A stretch of DNA of 64,000 bases, taken from NCBI RefSeq assembly GCF_904849725.1, contig NC_058520.1:398053993-398117992 (forward strand). The letters run 5' to 3'. The stretch comes from Hordeum vulgare subsp. vulgare (taxonomy: Eukaryota > Streptophyta > Magnoliopsida > Poales > Poaceae). Shown piece after piece: positions 12,722-23,669 of this stretch. A model generated the notes under the pieces. That model saw only the letters and a program-made list of their open reading frames with translations. It did not search any database and was not told where the DNA came from. The translations under genes were made by a program, and so were the position numbers. Every line of letters starts with the position of its first letter. Position 1 is the first letter of the stretch.

Positions 12722-12844
12722 AGGTGGACTATAGGAAGCCTTAGGTAGCATGGACGATAGCAAAGACGACTAGTGCACATAGACCTTAACCGAGATTCTG
12801 CACCCACTTAAAACTTTCTAACCCCTCTCCTCTACATCTTGTAG

Positions 12845-13621
12845 ATGGCCGCCGTACCTGAGATGCTTCTGGAGATAGGCTTAGCTCTACTTTTGAAAGA
12901 TAGCCTCGAGAAGTGACAAGTATGCCACACGCCAATCTTCCTCTACCACGAGCACTGGGTCAACGCCGACACTAAGGAATATCACGTGGACGTGATAGTG
13001 AAGGATAATGACTCCCCAACTAGTTGGTTCTTTGAAGGGCCACAAATGGAAGATCTGACGTTAGCAGTGGAGACCGCAACACGAGAGGCGCTCGTGCGAC
13101 TCCGCGACATCCTTCCCGAGATGGCCGACGTGCCAGCTACTCATCACCTACCCTTCGTTAAGGACGGGGTAGACGGGAGTTGGACACTCAACCCATCTTC
13201 CAAGGAGGAGACACCACTGAGGTTTCAAACCTACTTCAGTCTCTCCTTCGACACATTGACGCACCTTTTGATCAAAGAGTCAACAAAGATTCGCCAAGAG
13301 CTGCACCAAGTCAAGGATCTGCTTCGCACGGAGAAGATGAAGAACCGCAAGGTGAAAAAGGAAGGAGCACCCGAAGGACCACCTGGTTTCGCCTTACGAG
13401 GAGGAATACCACCGCTTCAGGCCACTCCTCTCCAGAGTCATCGTCTGACCGCGGAAGAGTACACCAAACTCTTCAGTACCTTGCCAACCAAGAGACGTCG
13501 TGATGGTCCGCGTCCTTCTCCTACTCCTTCAAAGAAGGGAAGCACTGATGAAGATGAAGATAAAGATGAAGACGAAGATCCCGCAGAACCCGCTTATGAG
13601 ACCACGCAGTCTGCCGCTTAG
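12845..13621 (+). pseudogene. Extra ORF upstream of gag in the chromovirus (about 258 codons, one stop)
   Basis: ATG at 12845 opens a frame that runs to the stop at 13619-13621, broken only by a TGA at 12914-12916 (codon 24). It begins MAAVPEMLLEIGLALLLKDS. The middle has a block YHVDVIVKDNDSPTSWFFEG and a helical stretch (KIRQELHQVKDLLRTEKMK). The end is basic and then strongly acidic (DEDEDKDEDEDPAEPA). No gag, protease or pol motif is visible and I do not recognise a named domain; similar proteins occur beside grass retrotransposons as far as I recall. It is separated from gag by about 280 bases and lies in a different frame (gag starts at 13906). The function is unknown. Confidence 0.6.
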
Positions 13622-13905
13622 CATTAGTAGCATAGATAATTAGGAGTACTCCCCGAGCGTAGGAGTTCATGTATCAGTTCAGTGAACCATGAGTGTTGTG
13701 TAAGCAAGTTGGATGCAAGTCGCATTCTGCCTTAGGCAGCTTGTGAGCAACTACATCGCTTGTTTTAAAACTAATGCATTAGCTTTCCAAAAACATTTGG
13801 CTTAAAATTTTCACACTAGCAAAACACCAGACCCCCTCTTTACTAGAGTATCATCCCTCATGATTCAGCCAGTGTGGCAAATTGACCTATCTACTCCCTG
13901 ACAGG
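13622..13905 (+). other. Spacer between the extra ORF and gag
   Basis: There is no coding signal. The end (CTCCCTGACAG just before the gag ATG) looks like a splice acceptor, so gag might be made from a spliced RNA that removes the upstream ORF. This is inference only. Confidence 0.3.
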
Positions 13906-15267
13906 ATGGTGAATGCAACTCTCAACAGCACCTTCGGCAATCCCGGCTCTGCCTCCTTAGGACAGCAGCAGGGAGCCGGAGGGGAAGCTCAAGCTAGAGA
14001 TCGCCATGAGTAGTAAGACGATGTTCCACCACCACCGCCTCCTCCCGAAAGCTTGACTATGGCTCAGTTCCTTCAAGCTCTTCGAGAGGAACATCAAGCC
14101 AACAATGCCGCTATTCAGCAGCTGGCTCAAACCTTGGTGAACAACCCGCCGCAGAACAGGAATGGCAATGGTCGCTCTACTCTCTCTGAGTTCATGCGAA
14201 CAACGCCACCCATATTCACTGAGACGACCGAACCATTGGATGCTGAGGACTAGATCCGTACTATCGAAGACCTCCTCGCGCTGGTCAAATGCACTGATGA
14301 TCATGAGAAGGTCCTCTATGCTTCTCACTGCCTCGGTGGCACAACTAGAGCTTGGTGGGATGGATTTCAAATCATGCGGGCAGGGCAAGTCATCACTTGG
14401 GCTGTGTTCAAAGATGGATTCCGCGCTGCTCACATTCCTCATGGAATGATGACCATTAAGAAGAGGGAATTCCGAGCCTTAAGGCAAGGAAGTGGATCTT
14501 TTAAGGAGTATTTGCAGAAGTTGAACCTCCTGTTATGGAAGGACTACAACAGTCACTCCAGTATCTGTTGGCTGTTTGTGAATGTCGGACCTTTAGCGAT
14601 CTTGTTAATAAGGCCCTCATGTTGGAAGACAAGCGTCGTGCTATGGACGACACCCGTAAGCGCATGCTAATGGGTAGTGGAGGACCGAGTAACCCGAAGC
14701 CACACCCATGGCAGTCAGCTCCAGAAAGACCCAATTATCAACAGCAGCATTACAAGTACGGAGAACTACGAGCCTCAACAACATGTCAACACCAAGCCAG
14801 CAATCAATCCGCCGAACAACAGTGGAGTCAAGACCAATCTTCCCGCACAAGTTACCTGTTTTGGATGTGGACGAACAGGGCATTATTCCAGACAGTGTCC
14901 CAATAAGAAGCCCAACGCACCGCGCCCCAATGCGCCAAATCCAGGCCAAGGAGCACCAGGCAGGAATCAGGCTCCCCGTAATCAGAAGTATCACAACAAG
15001 TGGCGGATTAATCATATTTCTGCAGAAGAGGTGCGGGAAGACCCGGACTGCATTCTGGGTATGTTCCTCGTCAACTCCACCCCAGCAACAGTATTCTTTG
15101 ATTGTGATGCGTCGCATTCTTTTTTTACACAAAGATTTGCAGAAAAATGTGGTTTAAAACCTACCCTACTTCGCGGGCATATGGCAATTCAAACCCTGGG
15201 AGCAGTATTGAGGACCAACATAGGATGTAGGAAGGTCGAAGTAGTTATCAATGGGACGAGCTTCTGA
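13906..15267 (+). pseudogene. Gag with zinc knuckle and start of protease (chromovirus)
   Basis: ATG at 13906, then a Gln/Gly/Pro-rich N-terminus, the gag core (ARAWWDGFQIMRAGQVITW, near 14346-14402), a tail with SDLVNKALMLEDKRR, and a CCHC zinc knuckle CFGCGRTGHYSRQC at 14857-14898. Stops occur at 14011, 14014 and 14251. A deletion near 14525 removes the link between the core and MEGLQQSLQ and shifts the frame until about 14750. The protease follows directly, but its active site reads FDCDASHSF at about 15097-15123 where D-S-G-A-S-H-S-F is expected, so the catalytic loop is destroyed. Gag-pol is otherwise one frame. Confidence 0.85.
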
Positions 15268-18200
15268 GCGGATCTCATTGTGCTTAAGTCGAAAGGCCTA
15301 GAAGTAATTCTCGACATGGATTGGTTGGCCAAGCATCAAAGCATCTTGGACTGTGCCAACAGGGCCATTACCATGACAAGCGACCAAGGGGTCAAAGTCA
15401 AGTATGTCTCTGAGCCAGTACCCGCTCAAGTACCACGGGTTAACATCCTGTCAGAGGTACAACTCGATCGAGTGCCAATAGTCTGTGAGTACCAGGACGT
15501 CTTTCCTGATGAGCTACTGGGAATGCCTCCTGACCGAGACATCGAGTTCATCACTAAGCTCATGCCCGGATCAAGGCGTATCTACAAGAAGCCTTACAGG
15601 ATGGGATCCGAAGAGCTAGCGGAGTTGAAGAAGCAGCTGGATGAGCAACTCAGGAAAGGGTTTATTCGTCCGAGTGTGTCACCTTGGGGATCACATGTTC
15701 TTTTCGTGTCCAAGAAGGATGGAACCATCAGAGTCTGCATCGATTACCGTTCTCTCAATGAGGTCACGACCAAGAACAAGTATCCACTCTCCAAGATTGA
15801 AGATTTGTTTGATCAGTTAAATGGAGCTAAGGTACTCTCCAAGATCGACCTCCGATCTGGATATTACCAATTGAAGATCCGACTCGAAGACATACCCAAG
15901 ACTGCGTTCGTGACCCGGTACGGTCTGTACGAATGCACTGTCATGTCTTTTGGATTGACTAATGCCCCATCTTACTTCACGTACCTCATGAACAAGGTCT
16001 TCATGGAATACCTGGATAAGTTTGTTGTCATATTCATTGATAACATATTAATCTTTTCCAGGTCCGAAGAAGAGCATGAACAACACTTGAGGTTAGTGTT
16101 GGAAAAGCTTTGAGAGAACCAACTTTATGCCAAGTTCAGCAAGTGCCAATTTTGGCTGAACGAAGTTGGATTCTTGGGTCATACCATGACAACAAGTGGT
16201 TTGGCAGTTGATCCCTCCAAGATTACTACGGTAACCAACTGGGAATTGCCAATTGATGTGAAGGAAGTCAGGAGTTTTCTCGGACTCGCGGGATATTACC
16301 GGAAGTTTGTAGAAGGATTCTTCCGCAATGCTCGACCTATGACTCAGCTCTTGAAGAAAGGCAAGAAGTTCGAGTGGACGCCGGAGTGTGAAGAAAGCTT
16401 CCAAGAATTGAAGAAGAGATGAACTACCGCCCCGGTATTGGCCACTCCAGATATCAGCAAGGAGTTTGTGATATATTGTGATGCCTCCAGGACCGGGCTC
16501 GGTGGGGTTCTAATGCAGGATGGCAGAGTTGTGGCGTATGTGTCACGATGACTACGCCCGCATGAGGAGAACTATGCCATCCATGATCTCGAATTGGCAG
16601 CAGTAGTGCATGCCCTGAAGACATGGCGACATTACCTTCTGGGGAAGCGATGTGAAATATAAACTGACCACAAATGTTTGAAGTATATCTTCACCCAAAG
16701 GGAATTGAATATGAGGCAACGAAGATGGTTGGATTTAATCAAAGACTACGACCTCAGCATACAATATCACCCCGGTAAGGCCAATGTGGTGGCTGATGCC
16801 TTAAGACGGAAGACCAGCACCTTGAACGTCATGCTCAAGGAAAGGCAACCTGCCTTGTACGAGGAATTGGAAAACTTCGGTTTGGATCTAGTAGAATGAG
16901 TATTCCTAGCCAACCTCGAAGTCAAATCGACGCTGGTTGATGATATCAAGGAGGCCCAGAAGGGTCATAAGAGCATCGAAGGCATCAAGAAGAAGATTCA
17001 AGAAGGCAAGGCCCCAGGATTCTCGGTGGATGAACAAGGAGTGGTGTGGTTTGGGAAACGTTTATGCATACCCAACAAGGCTGAACTCAAGGGCTTGATC
17101 CTACAGGAAGCACATGATAGACCCTACTCTATTCACCCCGGTGGTACCAAGATGTATCAAGATCTCCGAGAAAGATTCTGGTGGCATGGTATGAAGAGGG
17201 AAATAACATCTTATGTTGCAAAGTGCGACGTATGCCAGCGAGTCAAGGCTGAGAATCAGCAACCTGCAGGATTGCTACAACCTCTCCAGGTGCCAGAATG
17301 GAAGTGGGACAAGATAGGCATGGATTTTGTTACAAGCTTACCAAGGTCTAGCAGAGGCCATGGCTCTATAAGGGTCATTGTCGACCATCTGACCATGGTG
17401 GCCCATTTCATTCCAGTCAACACCACTTATGATGGGAACAAGTTGGCTAGTCTCTATATTGAGCATATTGTAAGCCTTCACGGAATTCCCAAGGAGATTG
17501 TATCTGACCGAGGCACGCAGTTCACCTCAAGATTTTGGAAGAAGTTCCAAGAAGCCCTTGGAACCAAGCTCTCTTTCAGTACCACTTTCCACCTGCAAAC
17601 GGGCGGACCAACGGAAAGAGTGAATCAGATACTCGAAGATATGCTCTGCGGTTGTATCTTGGCATATGGTGCCAAATGGGAAGACTGTCTGCCATTCGCT
17701 GAGTTTTCATACAACAACAACTAGCAGTCCAGTCTCCAGATGGCCCCACTTGAAGTGTTGTACGGACAAAAGTGCCTCACCCTGCTCAACTGGTCCGAAA
17801 CCGGTGAAGGGCTGATTTTCAGGCCGGAAGTTTTGCATAAGGCAGAAGAGAAGGTGCAACTTGTCCGAAAAAATCTAAAGGCAGCCAAGTCGCGACAAAA
17901 GAGCTATGCGGATTCTCGCCGCACGGATGTGGAGTTCATTCCCGGAGACTAGGTGTACCTCCATGTCACACCTCTCAAGGGAACCAAGTGTTTCCATCTT
18001 AAATGGAAACTCGCTCCAAGGTTCATTGGACCATTTAAGATTACAGCAAGGCGTGGAGAAGTTGCTTATCAGTTGGAGCTACCCCCAGAATTTTCGGGTG
18101 TGCACAACGTGTTCCACTTTTCACAACTCCGGAAGTGACTTCAAGTGCCAAATCATTCTGATCTTTACAAGGACATTGATCACCAGGCCATTGACCTTCA

Positions 18201-18378
18201 GCCAGATCTCCCCTACCACGAGAAGCCAATCCACATTCTGGATGAACCTGAGCGGTGCACCAGAAGTCGCACCATCAAGTATTTCAAGGTTTAGTGGAGC
18301 AACCACACCGAAGCCAAAGCAACATGGGAGCGTGAAGAATATCTCCGATCTGAGTTTTCGGACCTTTTTAGCATCTAG
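15268..18378 (+). pseudogene. Pol: reverse transcriptase, RNase H, integrase and chromodomain (chromovirus)
   Basis: The order is: protease end ([10 protein letters not shown]), RT (15520-16110, with [13 protein letters not shown] and [16 protein letters not shown] blocks), RNase H (about 16430-16850, YCDASRTGLGGVLMQ), integrase with a zinc-binding motif (CDVCQRVKAEN near 17226) and a catalytic core containing SDRGTQFTS near 17503, and a C-terminal chromodomain (KYFKV...WSNHTEAKATWEREEYL, about 18274-18350). The whole stretch stays in one frame with no indel, but has stops at 15265, 16111, 16420, 16549, 16660, 16897, 17722, 17950, 18136 and 18292. The RT active site reads FIDN instead of FIDD (codon 16042-16044 is AAC). 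The protein is therefore inactive. The chromodomain would have directed integration to marked chromatin. Confidence 0.9.
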
Positions 18379-18407
18379 CTTAGGAATCTCGGGGACGAGA
18401 TTCTTGT

Positions 18408-18421
18408 AAGGGGGATAGGTG
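18408..18421 (+). other. Polypurine tract of the chromovirus
   Basis: AAGGGGGATAGGTG directly precedes TGTCACACCC, the LTR start. It follows the 'ATCTCGGGGACGAGATTC' stretch common to Tekay elements. Confidence 0.8.
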
Positions 18422-18480
18422 TGTCACACCCTGTTTTTGCTACCACTTTGTTTGTAATGCAAAAATCTAAGCTTGTTAAA
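18422..18480 (+). repeat. 3' LTR of the chromovirus, first ~60 bases only
   Basis: It matches 6970-7028 with few differences (TGTCACACCCTGTTTTTGCT against TGTCATACCCTATTTTTGCT), then homology ends at TTGTTAA. The remaining 4 kb of LTR is gone. Confidence 0.8.
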
Positions 18481-18498
18481 ACTTAGACCGACCTAATA

Positions 18499-18537
18499 TG
18501 ATACCATGTAAAACTTAGGGTTTAGGGAACTGATTGA
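18499..18537 (-). repeat. Copia LTR shred, left half (with PBS-like end)
   Basis: TGATACCA at 18499-18506 is the reverse of a Met-type primer site (TGGTATCA), and TGTAAAACTT follows as an LTR end. The piece continues after element B at 25219 (CACCCTTGGTGG...). Element B's ATTGA duplication shows the two halves were once joined. Confidence 0.4.
18533..18537. other. Target-site duplication of element B, left copy (ATTGA)
   Basis: ATTGA here and at 25214-25218 are identical and abut the TG and CA ends of the element. Confidence 0.9.
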
Positions 18538-20082
18538 TGCTACTTCTCAAACAACAGCGCCAGAAATTGACACGTTGACGGAGACTTGCTTGCGTTGGTT
18601 TTTCCCTTGAAGAGGAAAGGGTGATGCAGCACATGAGGAGTAAGTATTTCCCTCATTTTGAGAACCAAGGTATCAATCGAGTAAAAGAAACTCGTCAAGT
18701 CCAGAGTACCTACGCAAACACAAAAGAGCTTGCACCCAACGCTGTAAAGGGGTTGTCAATCCCTTCAAGATTGATTGCAAAGTGAGATCTGAAGGCGGAA
18801 AGTGCAACGAAGTAAAAGTGTAAGGCTAAAAATATAGTGGGGAGTATACCCGGGAGCCATATCGTTCACTAGAGGCTTCTCTCGAAATAGCAAATATTAC
18901 GGTGGGTCAAGAAATTACTGTCGAGCAATTGATAGAACCGCGCAAAGTCATGACGATATCTAAGTCAATGATCATACATATAGGCATCACGTCCGAGACA
19001 AGTAGACCGATACTTTCTGCATCTACTACTATTACTCCACACATCGACCGCTATCCAGCATGCATCTAGTGTATTGAGTTCATGACGAACAGAGTAACGC
19101 CTTAAGCAAGATGACATGATGTAGAGGGATAATCTCAAACCAATGATGAGAACCCCATCTTTTTACCCTTGATGGCAACAACACGATGCGTGCCTCGCTA
19201 CCCCTTCTGTCACTGGGTGAGGTCACCGCATGGTATGAACCCAAAACCAAGCACTTCTCCCATTGCAAGAATCATAGATCTAGTTGGCCAAATAAAACCC
19301 ACAACTCGAAGAGAATTACGAGGATATGAAATCATGCATAAGAGAGATCAGAAGAAACTCAAATAAGATTCATAGATAATCTGATCATAAATCCACAATT
19401 CATCGGATCTCAACAAACACACCGCAAAAGAAGATTACAACATATAGATCTCCATGAAGATCATGGAGAACTTTGTATTGAAGATCCAAGAGAGAGAAGA
19501 AGCCATCTAGCTACTAGCTATGGACCCGTAGGTATATGGTGAACTACTCACGCATTATCGGAGAGGTCATGGTGTTGATGAAGAAGCCCTACGTATCCGA
19601 ATCCCCCCTCCGGCAGGGCACCAGAACATGCCCCAGATGGGATCTCGCGGAGACAGAAGCTTGCGGCGGCGGAAAAGTACTTTCGATGATCTCCTGATTT
19701 TTTCTAGGATTTTAGGGAATTTATAGGCGAAAGTCCTAGGGCAGAGGAGGCCCTGGGATCCCACAAGCCTGGGAGGCGCGGGCCCCCTGGCCGTGGCTAG
19801 GGGGCTTGTGGGGTCCCTGGTGACCCCTTCCCTGATTCTGATGCTTCCCGATCTTTTTCTGTTTCGGAAAAAATCTTTTTGGCAGTTTCGTTCTGTTTGG
19901 AATCCGTTTAAAATCCTCCTCTAAAAGGGCTAAAAAATATGGAAAAAAACAGGAACTGGCACTTGGCACTGAGTTAATAAGTTAGTCCCAAAAAATATAT
20001 AAAAGGCATACAAAACATCCAAAGTCTGACAAGATAATAGCATGAAGCCATCAAAAATTATAGACACGTTGGACACGTATCA
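18538..20082 (-). repeat. 3' LTR of element B
   Basis: It begins TGCTACTTCTC and ends GTATCA. The partner is 23670-25213. Differences are scattered substitutions, for example GGACACGTATCA here and GGAGACGTATCA in the partner. The outer flank is the duplication ATTGA. Confidence 0.9.
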
Positions 20083-20098
20083 AGCATCCCCAAGCTTA
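20083..20098 (-). other. Polypurine tract of element B
   Basis: The minus strand reads TAAGCTTGGGGATGCT next to the LTR start TGATACGTG. It is the same motif as in element A. Confidence 0.7.
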
Positions 20099-22754
20099 AC
20101 TCCTGCTCGTCCTCGAGTGGGGAAGTGATAAAGACTGAATTTTTTATATGGAATGCTACCTAGAATAGTTGTCCTTTGCAACTTCTTTCGTGTGACATGA
20201 ATGTTCAAATCCGTAAGATTCAAAACAATAGTTTGCTATTGACATGAAAACAATAATACTTCAAGCAAACTAGCAAGGTAATCATGAACTTTCAAAATAA
20301 CAAGGCCAAAGAAAGTTATCCCTACAAAATCAAATAGTCTGGCTATGCTCCATCATCCTCACACAACTAATGTAAATCATGCACAACCCCGGTATGAGCC
20401 ATGTAATTGTTTTCACACTCTTACTTTCTCAAAAAATTTATAACTATCACGCAATACATGAGCGTGAGCCTTGGATATAGCACTATAAGTGGAATAGAGT
20501 GTGGTGGTGGTTGTGAGACAAAAAGGAGGAGATGGTCACATTGACTCGGCGTATCAAAGGGCTATGCAGGTGCCCATTAATAGATATCAATGTGAATGAG
20601 TAGGGATTTCCATACAAAGGATGCACTAGACCTATAAGTCTGTAAAAGCTCAAAAGGAGAACTAGTGGGTGTGCATCCAACTTGCTTGCTCACGAAGACC
20701 TAGGGCAATTTTGAGGAAGCCCATCGTTGGAATATACAAGCCAAGCTATATAATGAAGATTACCACTAGCATATGGTGGTGACGAAACGAGAGGCTCTCA
20801 ATCATGAAGAACATGGTGCTATAATGAAGCACAAGTGTGGAAAAAGATAGTAGGATTGTCCCTTCTCTCTTTTTCTCTTTTTTTTATTTGGGCTCTTTGG
20901 CCTCTTTCCGTATCTTTTTTGTTTGGGCTCTTTGGCCTCTTTTTTTCCTCACACGGGAAAATGCTCTAATAATGATGATCATCACACTTTTATTTACTCA
21001 CAGCTCAAAGCTTGGAACGATGATGACTCTATAGGAAATGCCTCCGGCAGTGTACCGGGATGTGCAACGATATAGCTTGGCATATGACGTTGAAACATCT
21101 CTCTAGCTATCTTACGATCATGCAATGGCAATATGAGAGTGATAGCACAAGTAATGAGACGGAACGCTGGGAGTTGCATGGCAATATCTCTCGGAATGGC
21201 TATGAAAATGCCATAGTAGGTAGGTATGGTGGCTGTTTTGAGGAAGGCATATGGTGGATTTGTGTACCGACGAGAATTGCGCGGCACTAGAGAGGCAAGC
21301 AATGGTGGAAGGTGAAAGTGCATCTATACCATGGACTCACATTAGTCATGAAGAACTCACATACTTATTGCGAAAGTTTTTATTAGTAATCGAAACAAAG
21401 TGCTAAACGCATACTCCGAGGGGAAGGGTTGGTAGGTGTTAACCATCGCGCGATCCCGACCTCAACTCAAAGGATGACAATCAATAGATCAATTATGCTC
21501 CGACTTCCTAACATAGCGGTTCACCATACGTGCATGCTACGGGAATCACTAACTTCAACACAAGTATTTCTAGATTGACAACACCCTACTAACATAACTC
21601 TTAGTATTACAAAATCCACGTCTCAAAACTAATTGAGAGGAATCAAGACTTCTCTTTCTACTCAATGCACATGAAGATGGAGATTTTTGTATCCTCTTTG
21701 GGTACCTATCACCTTTGGGACTACTTTCATAGCATAAGCCAACTACCAAGTCACGCACCGCCGTGCTCTAAAAGATCTAAGTGAAGCACATAGAGCAAAA
21801 TTATCTAGCTCAAAAAGATATAAGTGAAGCACTATGAGCATTCTAGCAAAATCACGATGAGTGCATGTCTCTCTCTAAAGGTGTGCACGAAGGATGATTG
21901 TGACACAACAAAAAGAAAAGACTCCTAAGATACAAGACGCTCCAAGCAAAACACATATCATGTGGTGAATAAAAATATAGCTCCAAGTAATGTTACCGAT
22001 GGATTGAACACGAAAGAGGGGATGCCTTCCCGGGGCATCCCCAAGCTTAGGCTTTTTGGTGCCCTTGAATTTGGCTTGGGATGCCTTGGGCATCCCCAAG
22101 CTTGAGCTCTTTCCACTCCTTATCTCTTTGTCCATGAGAACATCACCCAAAACTTGAAAACTTCACAACACAAAACATAAACAGAAACTCGTGATAACAT
22201 TAGCACAAGAAAACAAACTACCACCACTTTAGGTATTGTAGCAATCTTGCTTTCTATTTATATTGGTGTTGGGCTACTGTATTCTCACTTTTACTTGGCT
22301 AGTACCCCCCGATACTAACCATAATTTCATCAAAACAAGCAACCAACTCAAAAAAAAAGGATTTGTCAAAAACAGACCAGTCTGTAGCAATCTGTATACT
22401 TCGTATACTTCTCGTACCTCATAAATTCGGACAAATTTAGACTGCCTGGGAAAAAGGCATATCAACCAGAAGAAAAAAGAATCAACTCAAAAGCTCTTTC
22501 TTAATAAAAATGAAAAATGATCTCGTGAGCGGAAAGTTTCTGTCTTTTTCCAGCAGGATCAAACAACCATTACCAAGACTAGTCATAAAGGTTTTGCTTG
22601 GGTCAAACACAAAAAGAAACACAAAAAACACAATTATAACAGAATTATGATGGTGTGCATGCAACAAAACAGAAATAAAAAGAAATAAATTCATTGGTTG
22701 CCTCCCAACAAGCGCTATTGTTTAAGGCCCTTAGCTAGGCATAAGGCGATAGAA
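20099..22754 (-). other. Non-coding 3' internal region of element B
   Basis: Collinear with 1111-3838 of element A: the pyrimidine tract with repeated GGGCTCTTTGGCCTCTTT (about 20860-20950), paired PPT-like motifs (22034-22102) and the stretch before the ORF (22706-22750). Open frames here are short and low in complexity. Confidence 0.65.
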
Positions 22755-23455
22755 TCACGTATCATCGTCTTTGGTGCTCAACCCATAAGTGGCGTGATCA
22801 CTTATCATCTTAAAGTTTTCATCTTTCTTGCTAGATGATTCACCACTATTTTTGGGAACAAAAACAGACTTGGTGACCTTATTGTGGGCAAAGTTTGGAG
22901 TATTCTGCACACCGGCAAAAGCGGAACCCAAGTTGGTTATAACGTCCTCTAGTTTGCCAATCCTAGCGGAATCATGACCTAGTTTTTCGTTAACCGTGGG
23001 TTCCTTCTCCTTTAATTTTTTCAAAACCATTCCCACCGTGGATCCGTACTGATTGATTTGATTGTGGATCTTTTTATCCAAATACTCAATGAGTTCGATC
23101 GTAGAAACTTTATTTTCAATGACGTCCAACCTACGCATCACATGTTCTAGAGTTAAGGTAGTTCCATTAACCATGAGTGGGGGTGAGCCTACCAAATTTA
23201 TTACAGCTCTGTAAGAATTAACGGTGTGGCTACCCAAGAAATTCCCACCTATGATGGTGTCAATAATATACCTATTCCAAGGAGAAACACCCACATAAAA
23301 ACTGCGAAGCAGGACGGTAGTGGATTGCTTATGAGTAGATCTACTCTGAGCATTGCAAATCCTGTACCAACGTCCTTTAAGTTTTCTTCCTCAATTTGTA
23401 AGAAATTGAGAACTTCGCTCTCGGGAGTATCGTTCGAAGTGTTGGATCTAGCCAT
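22755..23455 (-). pseudogene. Short ORF of element B, about 233 residues, one frameshift
   Basis: ATG at 23455 (MARSNTSNDTPESEVLNF) opens the frame. A single-base shift near 23290 separates it from the second part, which runs to 22755 and ends SDHATYGLSTKDDDT. The middle has coiled-coil-like segments (TLEHVMRRLDVIENKVSTI; about 23150-23050). Its last residues match the end of element A's protease (ATYGLHTKDDNT), so this ORF replaces gag-protease and keeps only the shared tail. It has no protease loop and no zinc knuckle. The function is unknown; an RNA- or particle-binding role in a non-autonomous element is possible. Confidence 0.65.
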
Positions 23456-23640
23456 GAGGATAGGTAGACTATCCCACACAGACGAACAGAAAGCAAGCGA
23501 GAGAAAAGGGGGAACAAAAATGCAAACAAAAAAGGCAAATTGGTAAAGTGGGGGAGAGGAAAACGAGAGGCAACAGACAAACAAAGTAAATGCAAGAGAT
23601 GGGTTTGTGACACTTACTTGGATGAGTTCTTGACTTGATC

Positions 23641-23659
23641 CTCCCCGGCAACGGTGCCA
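23641..23659 (-). promoter_or_regulatory. Primer-binding site of element B
   Basis: The minus strand reads TGGCACCGTTGCCGGGGAG, one base from the usual TGGCGCCGTTGCCGGGG site, ten bases inside the LTR end at 23670. Confidence 0.85.
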
Positions 23660-23669
23660 GAAATCCTTC

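Larger units (their letters stand above)
6970..18480 (+). mobile_element. Tekay-type chromovirus (Ty3/Gypsy), plus strand, with truncated 3' LTR
   Basis: 5' LTR 6970-12704 (with an inserted solo LTR), tRNA-Met primer site 12709-12721, an extra ORF 12845-13621, gag-pol 13906-18378 ending in a chromodomain, polypurine tract 18408-18421, and only about 60 bases of 3' LTR (18422-18480), which match the first bases of the 5' LTR (TGTCAYACCCT...TTTTTGCTACCAC). The domain order protease-RT-RNase H-integrase-chromodomain and the Met primer place it in the Tekay/Del chromovirus clade. It inserted into element A. It is old and inactive: stop codons, a mutated RT active site and a lost 3' LTR. Confidence 0.85.
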
